Source: Panorpa germanica
Lineage: Eukaryota > Arthropoda > Insecta > Mecoptera > Panorpidae
Direction of reading: 5' to 3'
Assembly (NCBI GenBank): GCA_963678705.1
Contig: OY783213.1
Location: 8,374,451-8,438,450, forward strand
Length of the DNA stretch: 64,000 nucleotides
Shown here: one piece after another, positions 1-12,057 of the stretch
How the letters are laid out: each line of letters opens with the position of its first letter
Position numbering within the stretch: the first letter of the stretch is position 1
Program-made: the position numbers and the translations under genes
Notes under the pieces: generated by a model
The model's database searches: none
Told to the model about the DNA's origin: nothing
What the model saw: the letters and a program-made list of their open reading frames with translations, nothing else

Positions 1-160
1 ATTATATATATGGTTTAAAATGAATATGTTACGTAAATAGTACGTTTACAGAGTAAATATTATTATAATTTGGTTGTGTGCATATATAAACGAACAAACT
101 AAAAATTTAGAAACCAGAGAAGTGCATTTAAGTAACAAACAAAAATAAATGTTCACTCAC

Positions 161-338
161 CTATAGTTTTAATAATTTGGAAGTCATCTAATTCATATTC
201 CTTTTCTTCCTCGGTATAATCGGACTCCGTTTCGTCCTCGATTTCTGTGGAACTATGGATCTGTGTGTCCTTCATGCTACCGTTTTGTCTTTCAGATAAG
301 TTAACACTACTTTCTCGCGAAATTTGAGCCGCTGCCAT
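161..338 (-). CDS. First coding exon of a protein kinase, probably PKA catalytic subunit 3 / PRKX-like (partial)
   Basis: A start codon at 338-336 opens 59 codons. They encode a polar, acidic N-terminal tail rich in Ser, Glu and Asp (ETESDYTEEEKEYELDD), followed by FQIIKTIG. The exon ends in ATAG before a strong donor GTGAGT (160-155), splitting a Gly codon after its first base. In AGC kinases the sequence DFxIIKTIG runs directly into the glycine-rich ATP-binding loop (GTGTFGRV), so this exon carries the non-conserved tail and the first residues of the kinase domain. The remaining exons would lie beyond position 1. An acidic tail before a PKA-like lobe fits the insect Pka-C3 / PRKX group, a cAMP-regulated Ser/Thr kinase. 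Another AGC kinase cannot be excluded from this piece alone. The kinase assignment is fairly secure and the subfamily is an inference. Confidence 0.6.
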
Positions 339-780
339 GTGAACCCCAAAAACACTTTTAAAAAAAATACCAGTTCTAAAATAATTTTTTTTTATAAATT
401 AAATATTTTATTCACAAAATGGATTAAAGTACAAAAGTGTGAAAAAGTCGAATAATTATCAATAAATAATGAATTCACAATGATAACGAGCGTTAAGTCA
501 AGTCGCTTTGCCGGCACTGAAACGACTTATCTCCTCACGCAAAGTTTTCAAACTAAATTGAAGTTTGAAGTCCGCTCGACGTCTACGACCATGTGCCAGC
601 TGCGATAAAAAAGAAAGTACATATCGCTATCTCGCTCTAACTTGCGCGTAGTAGTTGCGCACACTGTGTTGTATATTTTATCTATACGTTTGTTTGTTTA
701 TATTAATATTTTCTTATGTAACATGCAAATGCCCGCAGGAGTTTCCACATCAGAAGGCCTGATGTTATAAATGTGCATAG
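339..780 (-). promoter_or_regulatory. Probable 5' UTR and promoter of the kinase gene
   Basis: The stretch upstream of the kinase start codon contains a segment at about 485-665 that is clearly richer in G, C and CpG than the surrounding AT-rich DNA. No open frame joins it to the gene. Position and composition suggest a transcription start region, but I see no specific TATA or initiator element that settles it. Confidence 0.3.
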
Positions 781-2529
781 ATATATAAATAATTTAAAAA
801 TAGAACTTGTTTTAAATAATTAGGTTCAATTAAACAACTTTTTTGTAAAAATAATTTGTATCGGCCTTTGATGAAACATATCCACCGTTTAAAGCTCATT
901 TATTTTATATTTTTGTAAATGTATTCATCAAGAAAACATCTGGATGTTGAAAACTAATTTTTTTATTTATATAGACAGTAGCGCCCCTGTATTCTAGTAT
1001 AATTTGATCTGGTGGTAGAAAATTAAATTAAAAATTGCAATGAAAATTTGCAACTTCATGTTTATAATGCATGTTCAACTTTTTCAAATGATGTACAATG
1101 TACAACCCTATCGAAAGATGATTCTATTTCGCAACTCGTAATATTTTATGGCTTTAATAATAGCGTTCATTGCATTGCAACATTTGATTAGAAAACTTAG
1201 TTCCCTATTACTTCACTTTATCTTTGTAAGCGCCTAATATATCATCGATAGGCAACTACTATAACTCCTTAAAAATTAAACGAACCCAACAGCATAAGTT
1301 CTGTATAATTCTTATTTATTAAAATACAGTTTAATGAACACGTTGCTAAAAATAAAAACCAGTTAAAAAGCAATCAACAAATATACGTAATATTTATATT
1401 TAAATTCATATGTAGGTTTTTAAAAGATCATAGAATTAATCGAGAAAGACTGAATTCTTTTTTTCTGTAAATCTTCTCTTTAACAATATGCTTTCAAAAC
1501 AAAATTTGTAAGTATTTAGCGCTGTTATTATAAATCAAAGAGACAGATATTAAAATAGATTTGACATCATCTAGACTGTAGAGAGTATAGTCAAAGCTAA
1601 TTCACAGACCCACAATATAGATACAAAAATGCCCACTCACTACTGAACTTATTAAACGCCAAATATCGTGGTGACGGTGACGGTCAGGACGGGAACAGAT
1701 AACTTATAAATCAGTTAACATTGTGCGTGGGTTGATATGATTTCGATTTATAAATATTAAAAATCTCGCATCAACGAAAATTTTACCTTCTTTCTTTTTT
1801 AATAGAATTTCTTTTATATCAATTCTAATAACATCATAGAGACATAATCCAGACCGTGTTTTAGAACACATATTAAAAATGTATTTTGTGGTATTTTATT
1901 GTTGTAGTTCTAAAATGCGGTGTTAATAAACTTTTTTTTAATTAAAATTTGTTGAACTTTTTTTTATAAGTTTGTAATGTATATATTTTTGTTTCAGAAG
2001 ATGCAGGGTGATGGAGTTCCAACAGACCATAATGGTTTTAATAGACCTAAATTTACATCACAGGACGACTGTAGGAGAGACTTGTTTTAACTAAAATATT
2101 ATGTTAGCTATATGTATATTTAAAGCAAAACTTTATTTTATTATTATATAATATATACATACTTCTACTATATTTATATATGTACATATAAATTAATAAA
2201 CAGCATATTAATATTAATAATTGTTATTTTCATTTCTTATTACTCCATTACAGCTCAAAGAAAGTTTAATATTGCATTACAATTATTTATTTCTATTATC
2301 ATTATCTCTATAAACATAAATACTTTTATAGTAAATGTAAACAAATTTGATTAATAAATTCAAAATAAACTGGCTAAGAATACTATATTCATATTCAGTA
2401 AAGCGTCATCCATTGAACAAATCCAAAACTATATTAGTTGTGCTATTGTTCAATAGATGGCGCTAGCAGCTATATACATTCGCGCAGACTGTTGCCCCTA
2501 AATAGATAGCAACTATAGTAACTCAATAC
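781..2529. other. AT-rich intergenic stretch, nothing recognised
   Basis: The stretch is simple AT-rich sequence without a credible coding frame, RNA gene or clear terminal repeats. A segment near 2448-2515 (GATGGCGCTAGCAGC and following) is less AT-rich than its surroundings and directly precedes the satellite. Confidence 0.4.
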
Positions 2530-5500
2530 ATTTTTAAACTCCTGTTAAAATTATAAAAAAGTTGAATATTATCAAAAACAGGATTTTCTTAATTTCTCGA
2601 GATGTAAGAAGGTTAAAATTCTCTTGTTAAAATTGATAAAAAAGTTGAATTTTTAGCTTTATCAAAAATGAGATTTTCTTAATTCCTCGAGATGTAAGAA
2701 GGTTATAATACTCTTGTTAAAATTGATAAAAATGTTGAATTTTTAACTTTATCAAACATAAGATTTTCTTTATTTTTCGAGATGAAAGAAGGTTATACTC
2801 TTGTTAAAATTGATAAAAATGTTGATTTTTAACTTTATCAAAAACAGGATTTTTTTCATTTCTCGAGATGTAAGAAGGTTATACTCTTGTTAAAATTGAT
2901 AAAAATGTTGAATTTTTAACTTTATCAAAAACAGATTATTTTTCATTCTTCGAGATGTAAGAAGGTTATACTCTTGTTAAAATTGATAAAAAAGTTGAAT
3001 TTTTAACTTTATCAAAAATGAGATTTTCTTAATTCCTCGAGATGTAAGAAGGTATACTCTTGTTAAAATTGATAAAAAAGTTGAATTTCTAACTTTATCA
3101 AAAACAGGATTTTTTTCATTTCTCGAGATGTAAGAAGGTTATACTCTTGTTAAAATTGATAAAAAAGTTGAATTTTTAACTTTATCAAAAATGAGATTTT
3201 CTTAATTCCTCGAGATGAAAGAAGGTTATACTCTTGTTAAAATTGATAAAAATGTTGAATTTCTAACTTTATCAAAAACAGGATTTTTTTCATTTCTCGA
3301 GATGTAAGAAGGTTATACTCTTGTTAAAATTGATAAAAAAGTTGAATTTTTAACTTTATCAAAAATGAGATTTTCTTAATTCCTCGAGATGTAAGAAGCT
3401 CTTGTTAAAATTGATAAAAATGTTGATTTTTAACTTTATCAAAAACAGGATTCTTTTCATTTCTCGAGATGTAAGAAGGTTATACTCTTGTTAAAATTGA
3501 TAAAAAAGTTGAATTTTTAACTTTATCAAAAATGAGATTTTCTTAATTCCTCGAGATGTAAGAAGGTTATACACTTGTTAAAATTGATAAAAAAGTTGAA
3601 TTTCTAACTTTATCAAAAACAGGATTTTTTTCATTTCTCGAGATGTAAGAAGGTTATACTCTTGTTAAAATTGATAAAAAAGTTGAATTTTTAACTTTAT
3701 CAAACATAAGATTTTCTTTATTTTTCGAGATGAAAGAAGGTTATACTCTTGTTAAAATTGATAAAAATGTTGAATTTCTAACTTTATCAAAAACAGGATT
3801 TTTTTCATTTGTCGAGATGTAAGAAGGTTATACTCTTGTTAAAATTGATAAAAAAGTTGAATTTTTAACTTTATCAAAAATGAGATTTTCTTAATTCCTC
3901 GAGATGTAAGAAGGTTATACACTTGTTAAAATTGATAAAAAAGTTGAATTTCTAACTTTATCAAAAACAGGATTTTTTTCATTTCTCGAGATGTAAGAAG
4001 GTTATACTCTTGTTAAAATTGATAAAAAAGTTGAATTTTTAACTTTATCAAACATAAGATTTTCTTTATTTTTCGAGATGAAAGAAGGTTATACTCTTGT
4101 TAAAATTGATAAAAATGTTGAATTTCTAACTTTATCAAAAACAGGATTTTTTTCATTTCTCGAGATGTAAGAAGGTTATTTTCTCGAAGGTTATACTCTT
4201 GTTAAAATTGATAAAAAAGTTGAATTTTTAACTTTATCAAAAATGAGATTTTCTTAATTCCTCGAGATGTAAGAAGGTTATACACTTGTTAAAATTGATA
4301 AAAAAGTTGAATTTCTAACTTTATCAAAAACAGGATTTTTTTCATTTCTCGAGATGTAAGGAAGGTTATATACTCTTGTTAAAATTGATAAAAAAGTTGA
4401 ATTTTTAACTTTATCAAACATAAGATTTTCTTTATTTTTCGAGATGAAAGAAGGTTATACTCTTGTTAAAATTGATAAAAATGTTGAATTTCTAACTTTA
4501 TCAAAAACAGGATTTTTTTCATTTCTCGAGATGTAAGAAGGTTATACTCTTGTTAAAATTGATAAAAAAGTTGAATTTTTAACTTTATCAAAAATGAGAT
4601 TTTCTTAATTCCTCGAGATGTAAGAAGGTTATACACTTGTTAAAATTGATAAAAAAGTTGAATTTCTAACTTTATCAAAAACAGGATTTTTTTCATTTCT
4701 CGAGATGTAAGAAGGTTATACTCTTGTTAAAATTGATAAAAAAGTTGAATTTTTAACTTTATCAAAAATGAGATTTTCTTAATTCCTCGAGATGTAAGAA
4801 GGTTATACACTTGTTAAAATTGATAAAAAAGTTGAATTTCTAACTTTATCAAAAACAGGATTTTTTTCATTTCTCGAGATGTAAGAAGGTTATACTCTTG
4901 TTAAAATTAATAAAAATGTTGAATTTTTAACTTTATCAAAAACAGATTATTTTTCATTCTTCGAGATGTAAGAAGGTTATACTCTTGTTAAAATTGATAA
5001 AAAAGTTGAATTTCTAACTTTATCAAAAACAGGATTTTTTTCATTTCTCGAGATGTAAGAAGGTTATACTCTTGTTAAAATTGATAAAAAAGTTGAATTT
5101 TTAACTTTATCAAAAATGAGATTTTCTTAATTCCTCGAGATGTAAGAAGGTTATACTCTTGTTAAAATTGATAAAAAAGTTGAATTTCTAATTTTATCAA
5201 AAACAGGATTTTTTTCATTTCTCGAGATGTAAGAAGGTTACACTCTTGTTAAAATTGATAAAAAAGTTGAATTTTTAACTTTATCAAAAATGAGATTTTC
5301 TTAATTCCTCGAGATGAAAGAAGGTTATACTCTTGTTAAAATTGATAAAAATGTTGAATTTCTAACTTTATCAAAAACAGGATTTTTTTCATTTCTCGAG
5401 ATGTAAGAAGGTTATACTCTTGTTAAAATTGATAAAAAAGTTGAATTTTTAACTTTATCAAAAATGAGATTTTCTTAATTCCTCGAGATGTAAGAAGCTC

Positions 5501-5720
5501 TTGTTAAAATTGATAAGAATGTTGAATTTTTAACTTTATCAAAAACAGGATTTTTTTCATTTCTCGGGATGAAAGAAGGTTATACACTTGTTAAAATTGA
5601 TAAAAAAGTTGAATTTTTAACTTTATCAAAAATGAAATTTTCTTCATTCCTCGAGATGAAGGAAGGTTATATTTTTGTTAAAAATTATAAAATTGTTACA
5701 TTTTTAATTTTATCAACATT
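2530..5720. repeat. Satellite-like tandem array, 87-bp unit, about 37 copies
   Basis: Units begin at GAGATG(T/A)AAGAAGG and are 87 bases long in the cleanest copies. They differ mainly in the last third, giving recurrent types. Type A ends ACAGGATTTTTTTCATTTCTC, type B ATGAGATTTTCTTAATTCCTC, type C ATAAGATTTTCTTTATTTTTC, and a rarer type D contains ACAGATTATTTTTCATTCTTC. A units alternate with B or C through most of the array. Between about 3.6 and 4.6 kb the order is A-C-A-B repeated, a four-unit (about 348-bp) higher-order repeat. Each unit contains an imperfect inverted repeat, TTGATAAAAAAGTT with AACTTTATCAA around a short spacer. The first unit (about 2535) and the last two (about 5570-5720) are the most diverged, as expected at array edges. 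The 87-bp period is read directly from the sequence; the copy number is a hand count. Confidence 0.93.
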
Positions 5721-5796
5721 ATTTTGTACGAGAACCATATACGATTTTGTCTATTGCAATGACCCTATTATCTTACCTATTAATTTTAATTTATAA
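5569..5796 (+). other. Open frame at the satellite edge, 75 codons, coding status doubtful
   Basis: The frame starts at the ATG of one satellite unit, crosses the next unit, and continues into unique sequence. It has the usual unit structure (MKEGYTLVKIDKKVEFLTLS, then a diverged second copy MKEGYIFVKNYKIVTFLIL) followed by a tail with no recognised domain. In most units this frame is closed by TAA in the second codon (ATGTAAGAA), and in B units also by TCTTAATTC. Both stops are absent in the last two units. No promoter, splice site or homology is visible, so I would not call it a gene. It is listed because the absence of stops at the edge is striking. Confidence 0.2.
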
Positions 5797-6464
5797 TACA
5801 TTTTTAGCAGTGGTGCATAATCGACAGAACTAGCAGCAGCAGCATCTGTCTTGAAGTTCTACGAACAAAACAGCAAAATCTTATGAGAAAGTGAGTTGTA
5901 AAACTTAAGATATAAAAAATATGTAAAAATAAATATATCTAAAATTAATTTTATTTTTTTTAGTATTTTTTAAACGGCGAGTTAGTGTAGTTGCAGTAAC
6001 GCAGGCGCAACGGGGCTCTGAAAATGAAATATTTTCATTTACCTATAACCGTTATATATTATAAAGTAGCTGAATTAACATTTATAGGATTTGTTGAACA
6101 AAACTTTCTCAATTACTTCGAACAGAAGTAACTACGGATAATTAGCTGTTTATTAATTATATAAATAAATTATTAACTATTTTGATGCATCTTATTTTTA
6201 GCAGATGGCACATACGCATGTCAAAGTAGTAGTGTATGTAGCAGGCGCGGTTTGAGTTATAGCTAAATATTTCCTACCTGTTAGTAGATGGCGTAACACT
6301 CGGTTTAAGTTTACACTAACCTTTCCATAAAACAATTATTATTTAACAATGAAAGAAATAAATGCTTTAAAATATAACAATATATTTATTTATTCGATAT
6401 TATATTTTACAATATAAATATAATAACAATATACATATTATAAAAAGTAAATTCATTATAACTC
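5797..6464. other. Spacer between the satellite and NAT10, including the NAT10 3' UTR
   Basis: On the minus strand, sequence just below the NAT10 stop codon is AT-rich and contains an AATAAA-type poly(A) signal (TTTATT on the plus strand at 6385-6390), about 75 bases after the stop. The rest shows no gene. A less AT-rich patch at about 6215-6305 (CAGGCGCGGTTTGAG, AGATGGCGTAACACTC) is of unknown nature. Confidence 0.45.
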
Positions 6465-9400
6465 TTAGTTTCTTCTTTTTTTTTTTTTCTTACCACCTTG
6501 TGATGAAACATCCAAATCACTTTCCGCGCTTTCAAAGGGTCGTTTTTCACCACTACAAACAATTAAGACAATTAATAAATAACTAAAACATAATTAATAA
6601 TGTTAGGACGTATTTTCTTGTAGAGATAATGAAGACAATTCTGTTTCTATTTCAACACTGTTTCTAGAACAATATTTGAAAAATTACAAAACATAAGTCT
6701 CATTCAAATAAGTTATATTTAAAATTACCTTTTAACTGAAATAATGCCTTTGCCACCGGTAGACAAGGCTTTACCCCAATCTTGTTCAGTTCCTTTAATT
6801 GCATACTGACTTAAATTCTCCTTCTTCAATCGTGCTAGTTCCTTCTTTTGTTTCTTGTCCAAAGCCTATAAAATATAAAATAACATTTTATTGTAAAAAT
6901 ATCTCAGAAATTAATAACTATGATTTTAAATTAATAAGATTTGAAAGTTACCGTGGCAGCTTCATTCAACTCGTCATCAAGACTTTGTGCTAGGGGTTGC
7001 AAATGAGATGCATCTTGAGGTTCTACAAGAGTATCTTCTATGTTTCTTTCCAAAACCGTCATTACACATTTTATTAACTTTTTCACAGCATCAAAAAATC
7101 TAGCTAATACTTGTGAAGCTGGCAATCCTAATTCGGATGACATTTTATCAATATCTTTATTTTGAAGACCCATTCCTAATAGAATAGCCTGTAAAAATTA
7201 CAAAATATTATACAATATTTACAAATATACTATTGTTTACTTTCTAGACTGAAAAAAACTTACTTGCTGAATAGCATCAAGCTTAACGTCACCAGGAATT
7301 CTTTTACGGAACCACAAATTTGCTAAATCAATAGTCAGGTCCAAAATCAATCTATATTCTACTTGATTTTTACTGTAACTTTCAAGACGAGCCGCATCAT
7401 GTGGGGTCATAATGGTATCGATATATTCTTTTGTTAAATCTATTTAAAAAAAATAAGTTTGTAATATATCTACATACCAAATATTTGATTAATACCTTGT
7501 ATTAACTCTTACCTGTTATAGGAATTGTAACTGCTTTGTTTTCTAACATAGATAATGCTAAAGACATATTGAAAGGGCTAAACGCCTTACTTAACAGCTT
7601 GCTAAATCGTCGTCTAAAATCAATATAATACTGCGGAAGCCATGATCCTCCTCGGATTCCATCTTTTTCACTTTCCAAAGTACAAAGCATAATACATGAA
7701 TGCTCACCAGTCAAGTCATTAGGTTTTTGGCTAAAAAGAAATACCGGTGTAATATTATTTAAATTCATTAATGTTACTATAAAATTTTGTAATAATTACC
7801 CAAGATATACTGGAACAAATGACTGAGACTTCCAAAATTTAAGTAAGGGTTCGGTTAATCCAAAAGATGTTCCAATATAGTCCAATTTTTCTGGAGGTCT
7901 CTCATTCAATTTTTTCAATAACGTTGGAACTTTGTTTCTTGGTGCTTAAAAAAATATTTCCTTATTACAATGCTGTGCTTAAGGTAACATTAAAGGTAAA
8001 CTTATATAAGCTATAACTAGATAAAAGTATTACCTATAGTTTCGTTTAAGAGTCCAACTTCTTCATCATCAATGGTGTCTATGCCAGCTTCATTTTCGTC
8101 TTGCTCATCATCTAAAGATGTCATTTTTCCTTTATAATATTCCCTTAAAAGTTTAACTGCACATTTTCCATATCCCATCTGAAAAATACACAATTATACA
8201 AATGTGCAAAAGTTACATTAAAAATATAATTTGCTAGTAACTTAGATACTCACTCTTTGGTAGTTAGGGTTAGTTGCAATTCTTACGATTCTAGCACCTG
8301 CTAATTTAGGAAAATCTCTGTCGCTATATTGCTCAGCAATATTCCAAGGAATTAAATCACCTGCTGCTTTTCTCCCTCTTTGTAAACTATCAGTTACTGA
8401 TTCTGAAGAAATCTCTCCTTCCAGACAAACTTGAATTACAACTAAGACTTCAGGAATACCTTTCCTGGCTGGATCAACTGGCCCCAAGAGACAGAAAAGA
8501 TGATGAGCAGGAGCGTCTGACATCATTTGAAGATCATTTGGACTATTCTAATAAATGAATTTAACTTGTTAAATAGTTATTAATTAATTAATAATTTAGA
8601 TGTTGTAATTAATATTAATATACCTTATAATGCGAAGACACGTATATTGATACTATTCTTTGCAAGAAGGATTCTGCAGCTCTATGATAACAAAATAGAG
8701 CATCACGATCTATGTAATACAATTCACAATCGCTAGGAGGTGGACATCCGGACATCACCGACGGTACAATGGAAGCGTCTAAACACAATAAAGTGGTCAA
8801 CCAGCGCTCAATTTCATCTCCAGGGCGATAACGAATCGATTCATGAAGCTTAATCTAAAACATAAATATTATATTAAGTTATATTTCATTTATTTTATTT
8901 TCCCTAAACTTCCTTCTTGATAAAACTTACAGGTGGTGGAGCCTTTGCGTCTTGGGCAAGTTGTTGAAGTAATTTTAGGGACAGAGAACGCCCTGTTCCT
9001 TCGTAACCGTTTATAGTAGATGCTAAGAACACTAGATAGGGGCCCAACATTGCTTTTACAAGAGGTAACGGAATTGCAGCAGCCTCGTCAATTACTAATA
9101 AATCAGCTGCATTCAATAGATGTGTATCCCTTGGTGAGATATACTAAAATAATAAATACAATTTACTAAAAGCTGTACTGGGTATTAAATTAAATATATT
9201 CAAGTATTAGCACTTTACCTGTATTGTCTGTCTATTATTTCGAGTAATATTAATTTTAACAACAGCTTTCTTAAAATCAGGATTAGTGGATCTAACAAGA
9301 GAATAATCTGTGTGTTCTTGATAATCAAGAGCATCAAAACCTTTCAAAACAAATTCAAAGAAAGTTATCAAATTCTCAGGACTAGGTGATGTTACATAAA

Positions 9401-10735
9401 CATTAACATAACCAAATGCAATAGATGCTGCCACTGCTAAACCCATTGCAGCAGATTTACCGCGACCTCTAGCAGCAGTAAGAGACGTTGGTGGTCTATA
9501 AATTACATAAAAATTAATTAGATTTCACATAAAAATCAATTTAGAATTAACTCTATTATTGTTACCTTAATTGTTTTTCAGACAACGAATCTATAAATTG
9601 TGCAAGAGCTTTTCCTTGATCATATGTTTTGCAGCAATTTACTAATTGACCTGCAGGTGGAGTATCTCTCAAAGATTCCTTCAAATCAAACAAGTCCACG
9701 TCATTTTCTGATCTTGCTCCACAGACATCAACAGGTTTAACTTCCGCAGTAAGTGAAGACAGGGGTAGTACAGTTAAGTTATCATCCAAAAGGATACAAC
9801 GTTTGCAGTCAGCCAGCGATAACAGAAATCTGATTGGTTTATTTAAATTAAACATTTTGTTAGATATGATCGTGAAATTATTCTAAAAATTTATCCAATT
9901 TGAATACCTTTCATTGAAACGGCAAGTAATATTTGTATGAGCTTCAGTTCTGTATCGTTTGTGCACATCCATGCTCATTGTGTACAATTGTTTCAGGGAG
10001 GTCATACTTTTCATGAGGAAAATAATGAGACCACCGCCTTCAACTGTTTCGACTGTTCTGGCCAACAAGTTAGGAGTCAAAGCTTCAAAATCTTGAAGTA
10101 CACAAACACCGTATGTGTGACCAAGAATAGCATGAGTTTCAGAATAATAACGACCATGTATTGTTGTGGAAACTCTAAACGTATCAAATAAATCTGCTTC
10201 ATTGACATCAATTTTTCCAGCTTGAATTTTCTTTGCACGTTTCTTTCCATGGCTAAATAATAAATATTAAATTATAAATAATGTTGAGAAGTATTATGTG
10301 TATAGCAATTGTTACTTACTTGCTAATAGCTTCATCTTTTGTCTTATAGCACCACAGTACAGAAGGTCGAGCTTTAACAGTTGATTTTGTCAACATGTCA
10401 TATAAAATTGGGACCTAAAATTACAGTAAAATGGTTTATTATCCTACAGAACGAATACATCTTATAATATTATGAAAAATTGTTATTGAGGTTAGAATCT
10501 AATAGTAACGATAGGCTAAATTGAATAATGGCAGGAGTTGATATATTATGAATAAATGATAGTTATAACGATAAAGATATATTAAATATTAGTCAATTTG
10601 AAATGAAAATGATTTACTCTTATTTACCTGATCTCGGCCTTTATCACCTACTATAACAAACATTGTCCGATGGCCCAATTTAACACCATTTTCTATCATA
10701 ACTCGAATGCGGTTGTCAATTTTCTTCTTCACCAT
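6465..10735 (-). CDS. NAT10: RNA cytidine acetyltransferase, NAT10 / Kre33 / TmcA family (complete, 15 exons)
   Basis: The enzyme uses acetyl-CoA and ATP to make N4-acetylcytidine in 18S rRNA and some tRNAs, and is needed for small-subunit ribosome biogenesis in the nucleolus. Exons on the minus strand are 10735-10628, 10414-10320, 10252-9908, 9829-9566, 9495-9219, 9143-8931, 8854-8624, 8547-8254, 8178-8034, 7944-7800, 7730-7513, 7439-7264, 7188-6952, 6865-6729 and 6552-6465. All donors are GT, all acceptors AG, and every phase agrees, giving 990 residues (human about 1025). The N-terminus is MVKKKIDNRIRVMIENG. The helicase-like domain has Walker A GRGKSA near residue 281 and Walker B VIDEAAAIPLP near 380. 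The GNAT acetyl-CoA loop QRMGYGKCA lies near 608, followed by LGQKPNDLTGEHSCIML near 705. The protein ends in a Lys/Arg-rich tail (GGKKKKKRRN), a likely nucleolar localisation signal. I see no break or missing motif. The order and spacing of motifs make the identification firm. Confidence 0.97.
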
Positions 10736-11776
10736 CTTATTTGTTATTTATCAACTTTAATCAAATAAATATTTAAGTATATATGCAATAATAAGCAAGC
10801 ACGCGGAGAACACAGATAATACTACTTAGTACATAACCTAAACAAATGTGAACAGATGTATTGTCAATTTTAATACATTGACATGCTTCTTATGAGAGTA
10901 GATGTCTCTGTGTATCTCTTGGTTTGTGGTATCTCTGCAGTAAAGGTCTTCACACGAGTTCAGCAGAGATATTGGGAGTTCAGTGGATTCTGTGGTGTTA
11001 CCCTACGTCCTACGTTATTCACAAGACTCACATAGTATTTGAAAACTTATTAAAGTTAAGGATCCTATATACAGGGAAAAAAATAATTACAATTTTATTA
11101 ACATTATTTATTTAAAATACCTGCTTGTTACATTAGCAACATATAAAGTTTAAAATGTAAAATAATTAATTTACTTTATTAATATATTATATTAAATATA
11201 TTTGTTAATATTTAAACAATTTAGAACACAAACATTTTATAAGAAAATTGGTACACTAATTGGAATAGAAATTGCGCACATAGAAAAGGTGTCCCAAATA
11301 CCATGTGCACAATTTAACTCATAGTCTTAAATTATAAAAGAAATTAACATAAATATTTATTATTTGTCAAATAACTTTTATAAAATATATGTATTATTAA
11401 TACGTACTAAATCAACTAAATATTTCAAAAATAACAAGCGTAAATCGTACTTTTAATATTGAAATAATCAAATTTTGAGTTTGAAAAATAATGAAAGAAC
11501 CAATTACAATAGCAATAAGCTTTTTGGGAACAAAAAATCATGGACGAACCCAATATTAGCAACAGAATATATAAACAAAATAATAAACAATGGTTTCTAA
11601 AGTATTTAAGTTAGTTTTATCTAATTTTAATAATATATTAAGTAAAAATAAATGCCTAATAATTCTAATCTATACACTTCTCCAATCGTTTTCTGTATAG
11701 TGTACTTTAAATTTACACATTCTACAAAAAATATTTTCAGGTCATATCAAAATGAGATCAATGAATGTATCATCCG
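10736..11776. other. NAT10 5' flank and intergenic AT-rich DNA
   Basis: The first 200 or so bases above the NAT10 start should hold its 5' UTR and promoter, and a mildly GC-richer zone lies at about 10795-11040. A 63-codon plus-strand frame at 10924-11115 has no features of a real protein and was not called. From about 11.1 kb onward I see only AT-rich sequence. Confidence 0.35.
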
Positions 11777-12057
11777 ATCACTTAATAAGTTCGAAGGATG
11801 ACATATAAATGGTGCCACTATTGATAAATCTAAAAAGCACAATGCTTTATCAACACACGAAATTCAAATGTTTCCATTGTTTTGCAAATTACAAAAGTAG
11901 AGTTACTAAAACCACTGTAACTTGTAAACTAAAGCTCGGAAGGTCTTAACACTTCGACATATATCGTTTGAAGATTAGTACTATCTATAAATTATATGGA
12001 TGTGTGAATAGTGGCGCCATGTATATGTCACCTTACGTACTTATTGGGTGAAGTGAT
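11777..12057. mobile_element. Short inverted-repeat element (MITE), family 1, about 281 bp
   Basis: The left end reads ATCACTTAATAAGT, and a matching inverted copy ends at 12057 (reverse complement ATCACTTCACCCAATAAGT). The pairing continues inward through GGTGACATATACATGGCGCC-like sequence to CACTATT, giving imperfect terminal inverted repeats of roughly 45 bp. There is no open frame inside. The internal segment CTGTAACTTGTAAACTAA and the following bases recur in diverged form near 43.96 kb, which supports a repeat family. I could not identify a superfamily or a convincing target-site duplication. Confidence 0.65.

Noticed and set aside
2530..5720. CRISPR array
   Set aside because: The units are contiguous without unique spacers, and the sequence is eukaryotic. 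It is a satellite.
9937..10191. 84-codon plus-strand open frame
   Set aside because: It is the antisense shadow of NAT10 exon 3.
10924..11115. 63-codon plus-strand open frame upstream of NAT10
   Set aside because: It has no domain, splice context or composition signal, and lies in the NAT10 promoter region.
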